Shown piece by piece: positions 6,221 through 13,275 of a DNA stretch of 17,558 bases; positions within the stretch are counted from its first letter, which is position 1, and each line of letters starts with the position of its first letter. This stretch comes from JAPWJZ01 sp038247245 (GTDB lineage: Bacteria > Pseudomonadota > Alphaproteobacteria > Micavibrionales > UBA2020). A program made the translations under genes and the position numbers. The DNA lies in the NCBI GenBank assembly GCA_038247245.1, contig JBBRVE010000065.1:1-17558 (forward strand), written 5' to 3'. A model generated the notes under the pieces. The model saw only the letters and a list, made by a program, of their open reading frames with translations, did not search any database and was not told the DNA's origin.

Positions 6221-6730
6221 TTATTTCTGGGTTTCGAGCCACTTGATCACGGCTGCGCGGTCTTCCGGTTTCTTGATGCCGAGGAATGTCATCTTGGTGC
6301 CCGGGATCGCTTTCTTGGGGCTCCACAGGAATTTGTTGAGCGCATCGTAATCCCATTTCTTGCCGTGTTCGGCCTTCATGGCGTCCGAATACGCGAAATC
6401 ATCCTTGTGCGCATGCACGCCGCCGACGACGGCGAACAGGTTCGGGCCGACCTTGTTGGGCCCGCCGCTTTCAAAGCTGTGGCAGGAAGCGCAGACCTTC
6501 GCGAGTTTTTCGCCCTTGGCGATATCCGCGCCCGCGACATCGATCGGTTCCGGCTCGGTCTGTTCGGTTGCTGCGGGGCCGCCGCCGCCACCTTCCGCCG
6601 CCACGATTTCGAACGCGTCTTTTTCAAGATGGTGCGGGTGATACAGTTTGTGCGCCACAAAGCTCCCCAGCATGGCGATGATGCCAGCACAGAGAAGGGC
6701 CGCGAGTATTTTGTTGAATTCCATGCTCAT
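6221..6730 (-). CDS. Membrane-anchored c-type cytochrome (CycM/c552-like), 169 aa
   Basis: An electron carrier of the aerobic respiratory chain, expected to hand electrons from the bc1 complex to a terminal oxidase on the periplasmic side. Residues 8-27 form an uncleaved N-terminal membrane anchor (ILAALLCAGIIAMLG). A flexible Gly/Glu/Pro-rich linker (about 44-65) follows, and then the class I haem domain. The haem motif is CASCH (C80, C83, H84), and the axial Met is probably M147 in GTKMTF. The GGPNKVGPNLF stretch after the haem motif is typical of the mitochondrial-like cytochrome c family. The start at 6730 has AAGGA 10 bases upstream; an ATG two codons later is less well spaced. It lies 57 bp downstream of gpt and is closed by the bidirectional terminator. 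Confidence 0.92.
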   Translation of the reverse strand: MSMEFNKILAALLCAGIIAMLGSFVAHKLYHPHHLEKDAFEIVAAEGGGGGPAATEQTEPEPIDVAGADIAKGEKLAKVCASCHSFESGGPNKVGPNLFAVVGGVHAHKDDFAYSDAMKAEHGKKWDYDALNKFLWSPKKAIPGTKMTFLGIKKPEDRAAVIKWLETQK

Positions 6731-6787
6731 GGAAAGACAGTCCTTTTTTATTGTTCTTTTTTCTTGGGTATCAATTTATCGCGTTTC

Positions 6788-7297
6788 TTATTTGGAATCC
6801 ACCCGTTTGCGCTCTGCCACGATGGGTTCGACGGGTTGGAAGTCGATATCCCACGGGAAGTAGATCCAGGTGTCCTGGCTGACCCAGGTGACATAAGTGT
6901 CGACCAGCGGCTCGCCCGCGGGTTTCGCATAGACGGTCGCGAAATGCGCCTTGGGCAGCATCTTGCGGATGATCTTGGCGGTGCCGCCGGTATCGACGAG
7001 ATCGTCGACCACCAGCCAGCCATCGCCGTCGCCGACGAGTTCGGGGTTGATGTTTTTCAGCACAACGGCTTCGCGCTGGTTTTTGTCGTCATAGCTGGAA
7101 ATGCCGATGCTTTCGATCAGCTTGATGTCCAGCTCGCGCGCCAGTAGGCCGGTCGGGATCAGCCCGCCGCGCGTGATGCCGATGATGCCTTTCCAGTCGC
7201 TGCGTTTTTCGACAAGCCGCCACGCCAGCGCCTTGCAGTCGCGGTGGAACTGGTCCCAGGAAACAAGGAAGCGCTTCGGTGCGGGTGAATCGGACAA
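6788..7297 (-). CDS. gpt: Xanthine phosphoribosyltransferase
   Basis: Purine salvage enzyme that transfers phosphoribosyl from PRPP to xanthine and guanine to give XMP and GMP in the cytosol. The PRPP-binding motif VVDDLVDTGGTA lies at residues 96-107, and the pyrophosphate loop TRGG at 42-45. ISSYDDKNQRE (66-76) and QDTWIYFPWD near the C-terminus closely follow the E. coli Gpt sequence (ISSYD..NQRE, QDTWI..PWD). At 169 aa it is slightly longer than the 152-aa E. coli enzyme because of a short N-terminal leader and a C-terminal tail. The start is TTG at 7297, with AGGAG 9 bases upstream; no earlier in-frame start is better. It may be cotranscribed with the downstream cytochrome gene. Confidence 0.94.
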   Translation of the reverse strand: MSDSPAPKRFLVSWDQFHRDCKALAWRLVEKRSDWKGIIGITRGGLIPTGLLARELDIKLIESIGISSYDDKNQREAVVLKNINPELVGDGDGWLVVDDLVDTGGTAKIIRKMLPKAHFATVYAKPAGEPLVDTYVTWVSQDTWIYFPWDIDFQPVEPIVAERKRVDSK

Positions 7298-7324
7298 GGG
7301 GGCAATCTCCTGACTGTGCTGATT

Positions 7325-7353
7325 TATTTATATACGCCTGTTCGCGGGTGCAA
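7325..7353 (-). promoter_or_regulatory. Possible promoter of gpt
   Basis: On the minus strand TTGCAC (7353-7348) is followed by an AT-rich -10 region: TAAATA (7330-7325, 17-base spacer) or TATAAA (7332-7327, 15-base spacer). This would give a leader of about 20 nt before the TTG start at 7297. Confidence 0.4.
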
Positions 7354-7374
7354 GCCAAGACTTTGGCGATGCTC

Positions 7375-7386
7375 GCGAAATTTCGC
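7375..7386. promoter_or_regulatory. Palindrome between gpt and the transporter pair
   Basis: GCGAAATTTCGC is a perfect 12-bp palindrome in the divergent intergenic region. It could be an operator for either side; nothing else supports this. Confidence 0.3.
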
Positions 7387-7445
7387 TACAGAAAGGCGGG
7401 TTCCCTTGATATAAACGTTCAACACGCTCGGGGATGCGTCGAATT

Positions 7446-7931
7446 ATGGATATATCTGCCCTTACTTTAAATGCCGCATGGTTTTTGCCGGCGCTGGTCG
7501 CCCTCTTCGTCTGGGGGCTGACGGCCTTCCTGCCCAAGCTTTTGCTGCGCAGTATGCAGCCGCTGCACATGATCGTTTATAACTGCATCTTCTTTTTCAT
7601 CACGGTCTGCGGCGTACAGGTTGTGTTCTGGAACGATTTCGAATTCGACATGCGCGGCGTTGCACTCGCGATGGCGACAGGAGCCTGCGGCACGCTGGGG
7701 CAGGTGTTTTACCTCATCGCGTTGCAGCGGGGGCCGCTCACCTATGCTTCCATGATTTCATCGCTCTATCCGGCGGTGGCGACGTTGCTGGCGCTGATCT
7801 TCCTGCCCGATCCCCTGACGTTGCGGCAGGGCCTTGGCGTCGCGCTGGGTTTGGCGTCGATCATCACGCTGGTGCTGGCAAGCGATAGCCCGGCGAACCC
7901 GGCATTGCCAAAAGCGGTGAACGACCGATGA
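7446..7931 (+). CDS. Half-size EamA/DMT-family transporter subunit, 161 aa
   Basis: An inner-membrane protein with five predicted membrane segments (about residues 10-30, 41-62, 71-92, 98-120 and 128-146), equal to one EamA domain; full-size family members have two. The motif VWGLTAFLPK, the strand-end segment ALQRGPLTYASMISSLYPA and the loop LPDPLTLRQ are typical of EamA. Positive residues fall in loops 1 and 3 and the C-terminus while the N-terminus is acidic, which suggests an N-out orientation. The start at 7446 (MDIS) is preferred; an in-frame ATG at 7434 would add MRRI and has no spaced ribosome site. Its stop overlaps the start of the next gene (ATGA), and the two proteins are paralogous, so they probably form a heterodimer. 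The substrate is unknown. Confidence 0.85.
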   Translation: MDISALTLNAAWFLPALVALFVWGLTAFLPKLLLRSMQPLHMIVYNCIFFFITVCGVQVVFWNDFEFDMRGVALAMATGACGTLGQVFYLIALQRGPLTYASMISSLYPAVATLLALIFLPDPLTLRQGLGVALGLASIITLVLASDSPANPALPKAVNDR

Positions 7932-8359
7932 TCACGGCATCCGACAAAAGATGGATTGTGCCCGCGATCGGCGCGATGCTGGTCTGGGGGTTCTGGGCCT
8001 TCCTGCCAAAACTGGCGCTGCAAACGCTGCAGCCGCACAGCATTATTTTCTATGAATCGCTTGGCAATTTCTGCGTCAGCCTGCCGATTTTGTTTCATTT
8101 GCGTTTCCGCCTGCAGTTTCAGGTGAAAATCGTGTTGCTTGTGGGCATGTCGAGCGCGCTGACAGCGCTTGCCATCCTGTCTTACTTCATCGCGCTGCAT
8201 AACGGGCCGGTCGCGGTCGTGGTGACGATGACAGCGATGTACCCCGTGCTGTGCCTTGTGCTGGCGCGCGTGTTCCTGAAGGAAAAGCTCAACCGCACGC
8301 AATTCGCAGCGATTGCGATGTCGGTCGTGGCATTGCTGCTGCTGGTCTGGCCGACTTAA
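7928..8359 (+). CDS. Half-size EamA/DMT-family transporter subunit, partner, 143 aa
   Basis: A second five-segment EamA-type half transporter (membrane segments about 9-27, 37-57, 67-90, 93-114 and 124-141). It is a paralogue of the preceding protein: VWGFWAFLPKLALQTLQPHS aligns with VWGLTAFLPKLLLRSMQPLH. Here the positive residues lie at the N-terminus (DKR), loop 2 (RFRLQFQVK) and loop 4 (FLKEKLNR), while loop 3 (HNGP) has no Lys or Arg, so N-in is predicted, opposite to its partner. Its ATG overlaps the TGA of the first gene by the ATGA arrangement, which implies translational coupling. The stop lies 4 bp from the convergent stop of the aldo/keto reductase gene, leaving no room for a separate terminator. 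The substrate is unknown. Confidence 0.85.
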   Translation: MITASDKRWIVPAIGAMLVWGFWAFLPKLALQTLQPHSIIFYESLGNFCVSLPILFHLRFRLQFQVKIVLLVGMSSALTALAILSYFIALHNGPVAVVVTMTAMYPVLCLVLARVFLKEKLNRTQFAAIAMSVVALLLLVWPT

Positions 8360-8363
8360 GCGG

Positions 8364-9200
8364 TCAGGCCGCCTTGTGCGCGTCCCATTTCGGTGCCCAG
8401 TCGGGGTTGATCAGGCGGCCGCCTTCGCGCGCGAGGCCGTGGATGATCTTCATGTCCATTTCATCCAGCGTGAAATCGAAAATATTGAAATTTTCGCGCA
8501 TGTGCTTTTCCGACGCCGCTTTCGGAATGGCGGCGACGTCTTCTTGCTGCACCAGCCAGCGCAGCGCGATCTGGCCGACGGTCTTGTTGTATTTGTGCGC
8601 CAGCGACAGAAGGTCTTTCTCGTCATTGATCTTGCCGCGCGCAAGGGGCGAATAAGCAGTCAGGAACATGCCGTGATCGACCATATAATCATAGACGGGG
8701 CTTTGCGACAGGAACGGGTGGTATTCAACCTGATTGGTGGCAAGGTCAACGCCGAGGTTTTCAACGACTTCGGACATCTGCGCGACGGTGAAGTTGGAAA
8801 CGCCAATCAGTTTCGTGCGGCCGTCTTTCTGCACTGCCTGCAACGCTTCCATCTGCTCCGCAAACGGGGTTTCCTTGACCGGCCAGTGGATCAGCAGCAG
8901 GTCAACGTAATCGGTCTTCAGTTTCTTGAGCGACCCGTCGAGCGATTTTTGCAGCGCGCCGTCACGGACATTCGACATCCAGATTTTAGTGGTCAGGAAG
9001 ACTTCCTTGCGCTCGACGCCGGAATTCTTGATGGCATCGCCCACGAATTCCTCGTTCTCGTAGATCTGCGCGGTGTCGATATGGCGGTAACCGATTTCCA
9101 GCGCCTTTTGCACGCCCGTCAGGCATTCCTGTTCGCGCAGCTGCCATGTGCCATAGCCGAGGGCGGGGATTTTGTAATCTTTATGGGTGATATGCATCAT
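8364..9200 (-). CDS. dkgB: Aldo/keto reductase, DkgB-like, 278 aa
   Basis: NADPH-dependent cytosolic reductase of the AKR superfamily. It closely follows E. coli DkgB (2,5-diketo-D-gluconate reductase B), which also reduces methylglyoxal and other aldehydes. The catalytic tetrad is visible: D42, Y47 (in IDTAQIYENE), K72 (TTKIW) and H105 (LIHWP). GVSNFT and the cofactor-site region IPKAASEKHMRENF are present, and the C-terminus WAPKWD matches the DkgB ending. Full length for the family. The start at 9200 has GGAG 9 bases upstream; a second ATG follows immediately. It begins 44 bp after the end of polA on the same strand, so readthrough from polA is possible. The exact substrate cannot be told. 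Confidence 0.9.
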   Translation of the reverse strand: MMHITHKDYKIPALGYGTWQLREQECLTGVQKALEIGYRHIDTAQIYENEEFVGDAIKNSGVERKEVFLTTKIWMSNVRDGALQKSLDGSLKKLKTDYVDLLLIHWPVKETPFAEQMEALQAVQKDGRTKLIGVSNFTVAQMSEVVENLGVDLATNQVEYHPFLSQSPVYDYMVDHGMFLTAYSPLARGKINDEKDLLSLAHKYNKTVGQIALRWLVQQEDVAAIPKAASEKHMRENFNIFDFTLDEMDMKIIHGLAREGGRLINPDWAPKWDAHKAA

Positions 9201-9244
9201 GGCGATTTTCTCCGGTCAAAAAGTGTGAAATTTTTAAGAAGGGG

Positions 9245-12082
9245 TTAATGCGTGTCTGCCCAGTTAAGACCCCATCCAGCATCTACAACGAGCGGAACCC
9301 CGAGTCCGGTTCCCGCTTCTTCCATGATTTTTTTCACGAGCGCCTCGGTTTCGACCTTTTCGGCGACCGGAACCTCGAACAGCAATTCGTCATGGACTTG
9401 CAGCAGCATTCTTGCGCCCAGTTTGGCCTCGATGAGGGCAGGCGCGATCTGGATCATCGCTTTTTTCATGATATCGGCCGCCGTGCCCTGCAGGGGCGCG
9501 TTGATGGCCTGACGTTCGGCGAAGCTGCGCATGGCGGCATTTTTATCGGTGATGCCGCGCAGGTACACTTTGCGCCCGTGGAAAGTCTTCACATAGCCGT
9601 GCTGGCGCGCGAATTCCTTGGCTGAATCCATGTAGTTTTTCAGCTCCGGGAAACGGGCGAGGTATTGCTTGATGTAATTGGCGGCTTCGCCCTGCGGAAT
9701 TCCCAACTGTTTCGCAAGCCCGAAACCGGAAATGCCATAGATGATGCCGAAATTGATCGCCTTGGCATTGCGGCGGATATCGGGCGTCATCTGGTCGAGC
9801 GGCACGCCGAACACCTGGCTTGCGGTTGCGGCATGAATGTCGATGCCGTCATGGAACGCCTGTTTCAGCTGCTTGATATCGGCAAGTTCGGCGGCCAGGC
9901 GCAATTCGACTTGCGAATAATCGACAGACAGGAATTCATAGCCGTCTTCGGGTATAAACGCCGCGCGGATTTTTTTGCCGTCCGCCGTCTTGATCGGAAT
10001 GTTCTGCAGGTTGGGGTCGTTCGACGACAAGCGGCCTGTGTTCGCGCCGACCATGTTATAGGAGGTATGCACGCGGCCTGTTTTGGGGTTGATCGCTTCG
10101 GGCAGTGCGTCGGCATAGGTGCTTTTCAGCTTCGACAAACCGCGCCATTCCAGAATTTGCGCCACGATCGGATGGTCGCCCAGTTCCTCCAGCACTTCCG
10201 CGCCGGTTGCCCATGCGCCGGTTTTCGTTTTTGATGCGCCCGGCAAGCCCATTTCGCCGAACAGCACATCGCCCAGCTGTTTGGGCGACCCGATATTGAA
10301 CGGATGGCCGGCCAGCCTGTGGATCTCTTCCTCCAGCGTCACCATCTTGGTCGCGAAATCATGCGAAATTTTGCGCAGGACGTTGGTATCAATTTTTACG
10401 CCGGTGAATTCCATGTCGGCGATGATGGGGGCCAGCGGTCGTTCCACGGTTTCATAGAATGACGCCATGCCTTCCTGCGGCAGGCGGGGGCGGAAAATCT
10501 TTTCCAGCTGCAGCGTCACGTCGGCGTCTTCGGCTGCATATTGCAACGCTTTGTCGAGCGGCACGAGATCAAAGGTCACGCGCGCCTTGCCGGTGCCCGT
10601 CACTTCGTCATAGGAAATCGGTTTATGGTTCAGCAGCAGCTCCGACAATTCGTCCATGCCGTGCCCGTGCATGCCGCCATCCAGCACGAATGACATCAGC
10701 ATGGTGTCGTCAATAGGTGAGACGCGGATGCCGTAGTGCAGGAACATATGCAGGTCGTATTTGATGTTATGGCCGATCTTCAGGATGCCGGGATCCTCCA
10801 GCAGCGGCTTCAGCATCGCAAGCGCGCGCGCGACCGGAATCTGGCGCAGGTCGGCTTCAGGCTTTTTTTCCTGCATCGAGAAATCATAGCTTTCCGAATA
10901 CCCCTTCGGGTCGCGGTGCTGCAGCGGGATATAGCAGCCATTGCCCTTTTCCGTGGACATTGAAATGCCGATCAGCTTCGCCTTCGACGGTGTCAGGTCG
11001 GTGGTTTCGGTGTCAATCGCCAGTTGCCCTGCCTCCATCGCGGCATCGATCCAGCGTTGCAGCGCGGCTTCGTCCTGCACCAATTCGTATGATGCGGGCT
11101 TTTCATTCAATGGCGCAGGGGTGCTGGCAACGATACCGGGGGTGGCTGTGTTTGCGGGCGCGGGGGCAGGGCCGCCCAGCTGTTTTTCCATCCGCGCCAT
11201 CGTGGTCTTGAAACCCTGCAGCGCAAGGAATGCCATCAGCTTTGCTTTATCCGGTGTACGCAGCGAAAGTTCCGAAAGCCCCGGCGCGCCCGGCACATGC
11301 GCGTCCAGCTGCACAAGGCGTTTGGAAATGCGTGCGTTTTCGGCATGTTCGATCAGGCTTTCGCGGCGTTTGGGCTGCTTGATCTCGGAAGCGCGCGCCA
11401 GCAGAGTTTCAAGGTCGCCATATTCGTTGATCAGCTGCGCGGCGGTTTTCAAACCGATGCCCGGCACGCCCGGCACGTTATCAACGCTGTCGCCCGCAAG
11501 TGACTGCACATCGACAACTTTTGAGGGCGGCACGCCAAATTTTTCCAGCACTTCCGCCTCGCCGATATCCTTGTATTTCATCGGGTCGTACATGCGCACG
11601 CCGGGGCGCACCAGCTGCATCAGGTCCTTGTCGGACGATACGATAGCAACCGACTGTCCGGCCTCCACCGCAAGTCGCGCATAGGTCGCGATCAGGTCGT
11701 CGGCCTCATAGCCTTCCATCTCGATTGCGGGAATGGCGAAGGCTTCGGTCGCCTCGCGGATCAGCGCGAATTGGGGGATCAGGTCTTCGGGCGTTTCCGA
11801 TCGGTTGGCTTTGTATTCGGTATAAATCTCGTTGCGGAAATTCTTGCGCTTGGCATCAAAAATAACTGCGATATTCGGCACCTTCATGTCGTTCAGCAGC
11901 TTCACCAGCATATTGGTGAAACCCAGCACGGCGTTGACAGGCGTGCCGTCGGGGCGGGTGAGGGGCGGCAGGGCGTGATAGGCGCGGAAAATGAAACCGG
12001 AGCCGTCGATGAGGAAAAGTTCGTTGTCGCGGTCGTGCTGGTTCATGGGGGCGGCCCGTTTCATTGCATATGTGCTGATCAT
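9245..12082 (-). CDS. polA: DNA polymerase I
   Basis: Repair and Okazaki-fragment-processing polymerase. All three activities look intact. The 5'-3' exonuclease spans about residues 20-300 (LIDGSGFIFRAYHALPP; EGYEADDLIATYA). The proofreading 3'-5' exonuclease spans about 330-530, with D357 and E359 in IDTETTDL, GHNIKYD (437-443) and YAAED (515-519). The polymerase spans about 540-945: motif A DYSQVELR (721-728), motif B RRNAKAINFGIIYG (770-783) and motif C VHDEL (896-900). Position 778 is Phe, as in E. coli. At 945 aa it is slightly longer than E. coli PolA (928). The ATG at 12082 has AGGAG 12 bases upstream, but family alignment and a close promoter make Met13 (position 12046, MNQHDRDNELFLIDG) a serious alternative start. 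It is divergent from the methyltransferase gene. Confidence 0.97.
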   Translation of the reverse strand: MISTYAMKRAAPMNQHDRDNELFLIDGSGFIFRAYHALPPLTRPDGTPVNAVLGFTNMLVKLLNDMKVPNIAVIFDAKRKNFRNEIYTEYKANRSETPEDLIPQFALIREATEAFAIPAIEMEGYEADDLIATYARLAVEAGQSVAIVSSDKDLMQLVRPGVRMYDPMKYKDIGEAEVLEKFGVPPSKVVDVQSLAGDSVDNVPGVPGIGLKTAAQLINEYGDLETLLARASEIKQPKRRESLIEHAENARISKRLVQLDAHVPGAPGLSELSLRTPDKAKLMAFLALQGFKTTMARMEKQLGGPAPAPANTATPGIVASTPAPLNEKPASYELVQDEAALQRWIDAAMEAGQLAIDTETTDLTPSKAKLIGISMSTEKGNGCYIPLQHRDPKGYSESYDFSMQEKKPEADLRQIPVARALAMLKPLLEDPGILKIGHNIKYDLHMFLHYGIRVSPIDDTMLMSFVLDGGMHGHGMDELSELLLNHKPISYDEVTGTGKARVTFDLVPLDKALQYAAEDADVTLQLEKIFRPRLPQEGMASFYETVERPLAPIIADMEFTGVKIDTNVLRKISHDFATKMVTLEEEIHRLAGHPFNIGSPKQLGDVLFGEMGLPGASKTKTGAWATGAEVLEELGDHPIVAQILEWRGLSKLKSTYADALPEAINPKTGRVHTSYNMVGANTGRLSSNDPNLQNIPIKTADGKKIRAAFIPEDGYEFLSVDYSQVELRLAAELADIKQLKQAFHDGIDIHAATASQVFGVPLDQMTPDIRRNAKAINFGIIYGISGFGLAKQLGIPQGEAANYIKQYLARFPELKNYMDSAKEFARQHGYVKTFHGRKVYLRGITDKNAAMRSFAERQAINAPLQGTAADIMKKAMIQIAPALIEAKLGARMLLQVHDELLFEVPVAEKVETEALVKKIMEEAGTGLGVPLVVDAGWGLNWADTH

Positions 12083-12085
12083 GCT

Positions 12086-12113
12086 AAAATAAAGCTCCTG
12101 CGCTTGCGGTCAA
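12086..12113 (-). promoter_or_regulatory. Putative polA promoter
   Basis: On the minus strand TTGACC (12113-12108), a 16-base spacer and TATTTT (12091-12086) form a reasonable sigma-70-type promoter. Transcription would start at about 12079, at or inside the first possible polA start codon (12082-12080), so that start would be leaderless or unused. Confidence 0.45.
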
Positions 12114-12126
12114 GCAGCGGATGACG

Positions 12127-12155
12127 TTGACATAAGCGTTTGTCCTGTATAGGTT
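12127..12155 (+). promoter_or_regulatory. Putative methyltransferase promoter
   Basis: TTGACA (12127-12132) is a perfect -35 match, with TAGGTT (12150-12155) after 17 bases as a weaker -10. Transcription would begin near 12162, about 27 nt before the ATG at 12189. It stands back to back with the polA promoter. Confidence 0.5.
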
Positions 12156-12188
12156 TTTTAGGTAGATTCGACAAGGGAAAAAACCGAC

Positions 12189-12977
12189 ATGCACGGCATC
12201 AGCGCGACCGACCCCGGCAACACCATCGACTGGGGAAAAACATCGGAGGATTACGCGAAGTACCGTGTGGGCCAGCCCGACAGTTTTTTCGATTACATGC
12301 GCACTTTCAAGGTCGGGCTGAACGGGCAATCGCTGCTCGACCTCGGCACTGGCACGGGCGCGATGGCGATCCGTTTCGCGCAGCGCGGCGCGGCGGTCAG
12401 CGGTATCGACAATTCCGAAGAACAAATCGCTTACGCGAAAAAAGCCGCTGAAGACGCGCGTGTGAAAATCGATTTCCGCGTCGGCGAGGCGGAGAAGCTG
12501 CCCTTCGAGAGCAAGATGTTTGATGTGGTTATTGCAAACCAGTGCTGGCTCTATTTCCGCCAGCAGGAAGTCATCCGTCAGGTGTTGTGGGCTTTGAAGG
12601 AAGGCGGCGTGCTGGTCACCAGCCATTGTTCATGGCTGCCGGGGCAGGACCCGGTTGCACAAGCGACCGAAGACCTTGTACGTGAATTCAACCCGAACTG
12701 GACGGCGCATAGCTGGTCGGGTTCGATCCCCGCCGTGCCCGCATGGTCGCTGACCGATTTCCGCCTGCGCGCGTTTTTCAACTATGACGAAAAAATCCAG
12801 TTCAGCCGCGAAGGCTGGGCCGGTCGCATTCGCGCCTGCCGTGGCGTGGGCGCGGCACTGCCGCCCGAAAAGGTCGCGGCGTTCGATGTGGCGCATCTGG
12901 AGATGCTGAAGAAAATGGTGCCTGAAACCTTCAGCGTGCTGCACCGTATAGACGCGCACATCCTCGAGCCGTTGTAA
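12189..12977 (+). CDS. Class I SAM-dependent methyltransferase, 262 aa
   Basis: A cytosolic small-molecule-type methyltransferase of the UbiE/Methyltransf_11 group. SAM-binding motif I is LLDLGTGTG (residues 49-57), and the acidic residue after strand 2 is D74 in GIDNS. AEKLPF (101-106) and FDVVIANQCWLYF (111-123) correspond to motifs II-III. The N-terminal WGKTSEDYAKYRVG is typical of this group (a short helix before the Rossmann fold). The C-terminal 110 residues form the substrate part, and I cannot tell the substrate. The ATG at 12189 has AAGGGAAA upstream at 12173-12180. A hairpin follows at 13007-13030 but has no T-tract. Confidence 0.88.
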   Translation: MHGISATDPGNTIDWGKTSEDYAKYRVGQPDSFFDYMRTFKVGLNGQSLLDLGTGTGAMAIRFAQRGAAVSGIDNSEEQIAYAKKAAEDARVKIDFRVGEAEKLPFESKMFDVVIANQCWLYFRQQEVIRQVLWALKEGGVLVTSHCSWLPGQDPVAQATEDLVREFNPNWTAHSWSGSIPAVPAWSLTDFRLRAFFNYDEKIQFSREGWAGRIRACRGVGAALPPEKVAAFDVAHLEMLKKMVPETFSVLHRIDAHILEPL

Positions 12978-13006
12978 CCCCTTGTAATAGTTAAATTAAC
13001 CATTCG

Positions 13007-13030
13007 GTCAATTCCCAGAAGGGGATTGAC
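13007..13030. promoter_or_regulatory. 10-bp inverted repeat overlapping a -35 element
   Basis: GTCAATTCCC (13007-13016) and GGGGATTGAC (13021-13030) pair along all ten positions, with one G-U pair, around the loop AGAA. The right arm contains the TTGAC of the next promoter. It may be a terminator stem for the methyltransferase mRNA, an operator for the downstream operon, or both. Confidence 0.5.
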
Positions 13031-13054
13031 GCGCCTATTGTTATGGCTTATTGC
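13026..13054 (+). promoter_or_regulatory. Putative promoter of the 59-aa/238-aa/238-aa operon
   Basis: TTGACG (13026-13031) and TATTGC (13049-13054) are separated by 17 bases. A start near 13061 would leave about 32 nt before the TTG start at 13093, with the GGAGAAG ribosome site (13081-13087) well placed. Confidence 0.42.
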
Positions 13055-13092
13055 TTTTCCTACACACTATTCATAAGTTCGGAGAAGTTTAA

Positions 13093-13272
13093 TTGGTCCA
13101 GTATTTCGCGACACGCCTTGCCGCATTTGCGCGCGCGGCGCTTGTTAAAAACAACGCTGAATTTGAAAACACCACCCGACCCGACACCACGCTGCATCCG
13201 TATAAATCGGAAACGCAGCCGCCCTGCAAATATGACGGGCATGAAATTTCCTATCACTGCAGCTCCTGGTAA
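13093..13272 (+). CDS. Small orphan protein, 59 aa, TTG start
   Basis: I do not recognise this protein. It has a basic amphipathic start (MVQYFATRLAAFARAALVKN), a Thr/Pro-rich middle and a C-terminal segment with two cysteines (PPCKYDGHEISYHCSSW). The start must be TTG at 13093 or later, because an in-frame TAA directly precedes it; GGAGAAG at 13081-13087 is a good ribosome site for this TTG. It ends 3 bp before the 238-aa gene at 13276, which itself has a poor ribosome site, so the two are probably coupled in translation. The tight spacing is the main argument that it is real. An overlapping plus-strand frame at 13043-13531 is rejected because it runs across three genes' signals. Confidence 0.6.
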   Translation: MVQYFATRLAAFARAALVKNNAEFENTTRPDTTLHPYKSETQPPCKYDGHEISYHCSSW

Positions 13273-13275
13273 ATC

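Noticed and set aside
6365..7147. Plus-strand open frame of 260 codons across cytochrome c and gpt
   Set aside because: It crosses two well-identified minus-strand genes and the gap between them.
8313..9248. Plus-strand open frame of 311 codons opposite the aldo/keto reductase
   Set aside because: The minus strand carries all catalytic residues of an AKR; the plus frame has no good start and no recognisable composition.
10941..11684. Plus-strand open frame of 247 codons opposite polA
   Set aside because: Ser/Ala/Cys-rich shadow of a gene whose three catalytic domains are intact on the minus strand.
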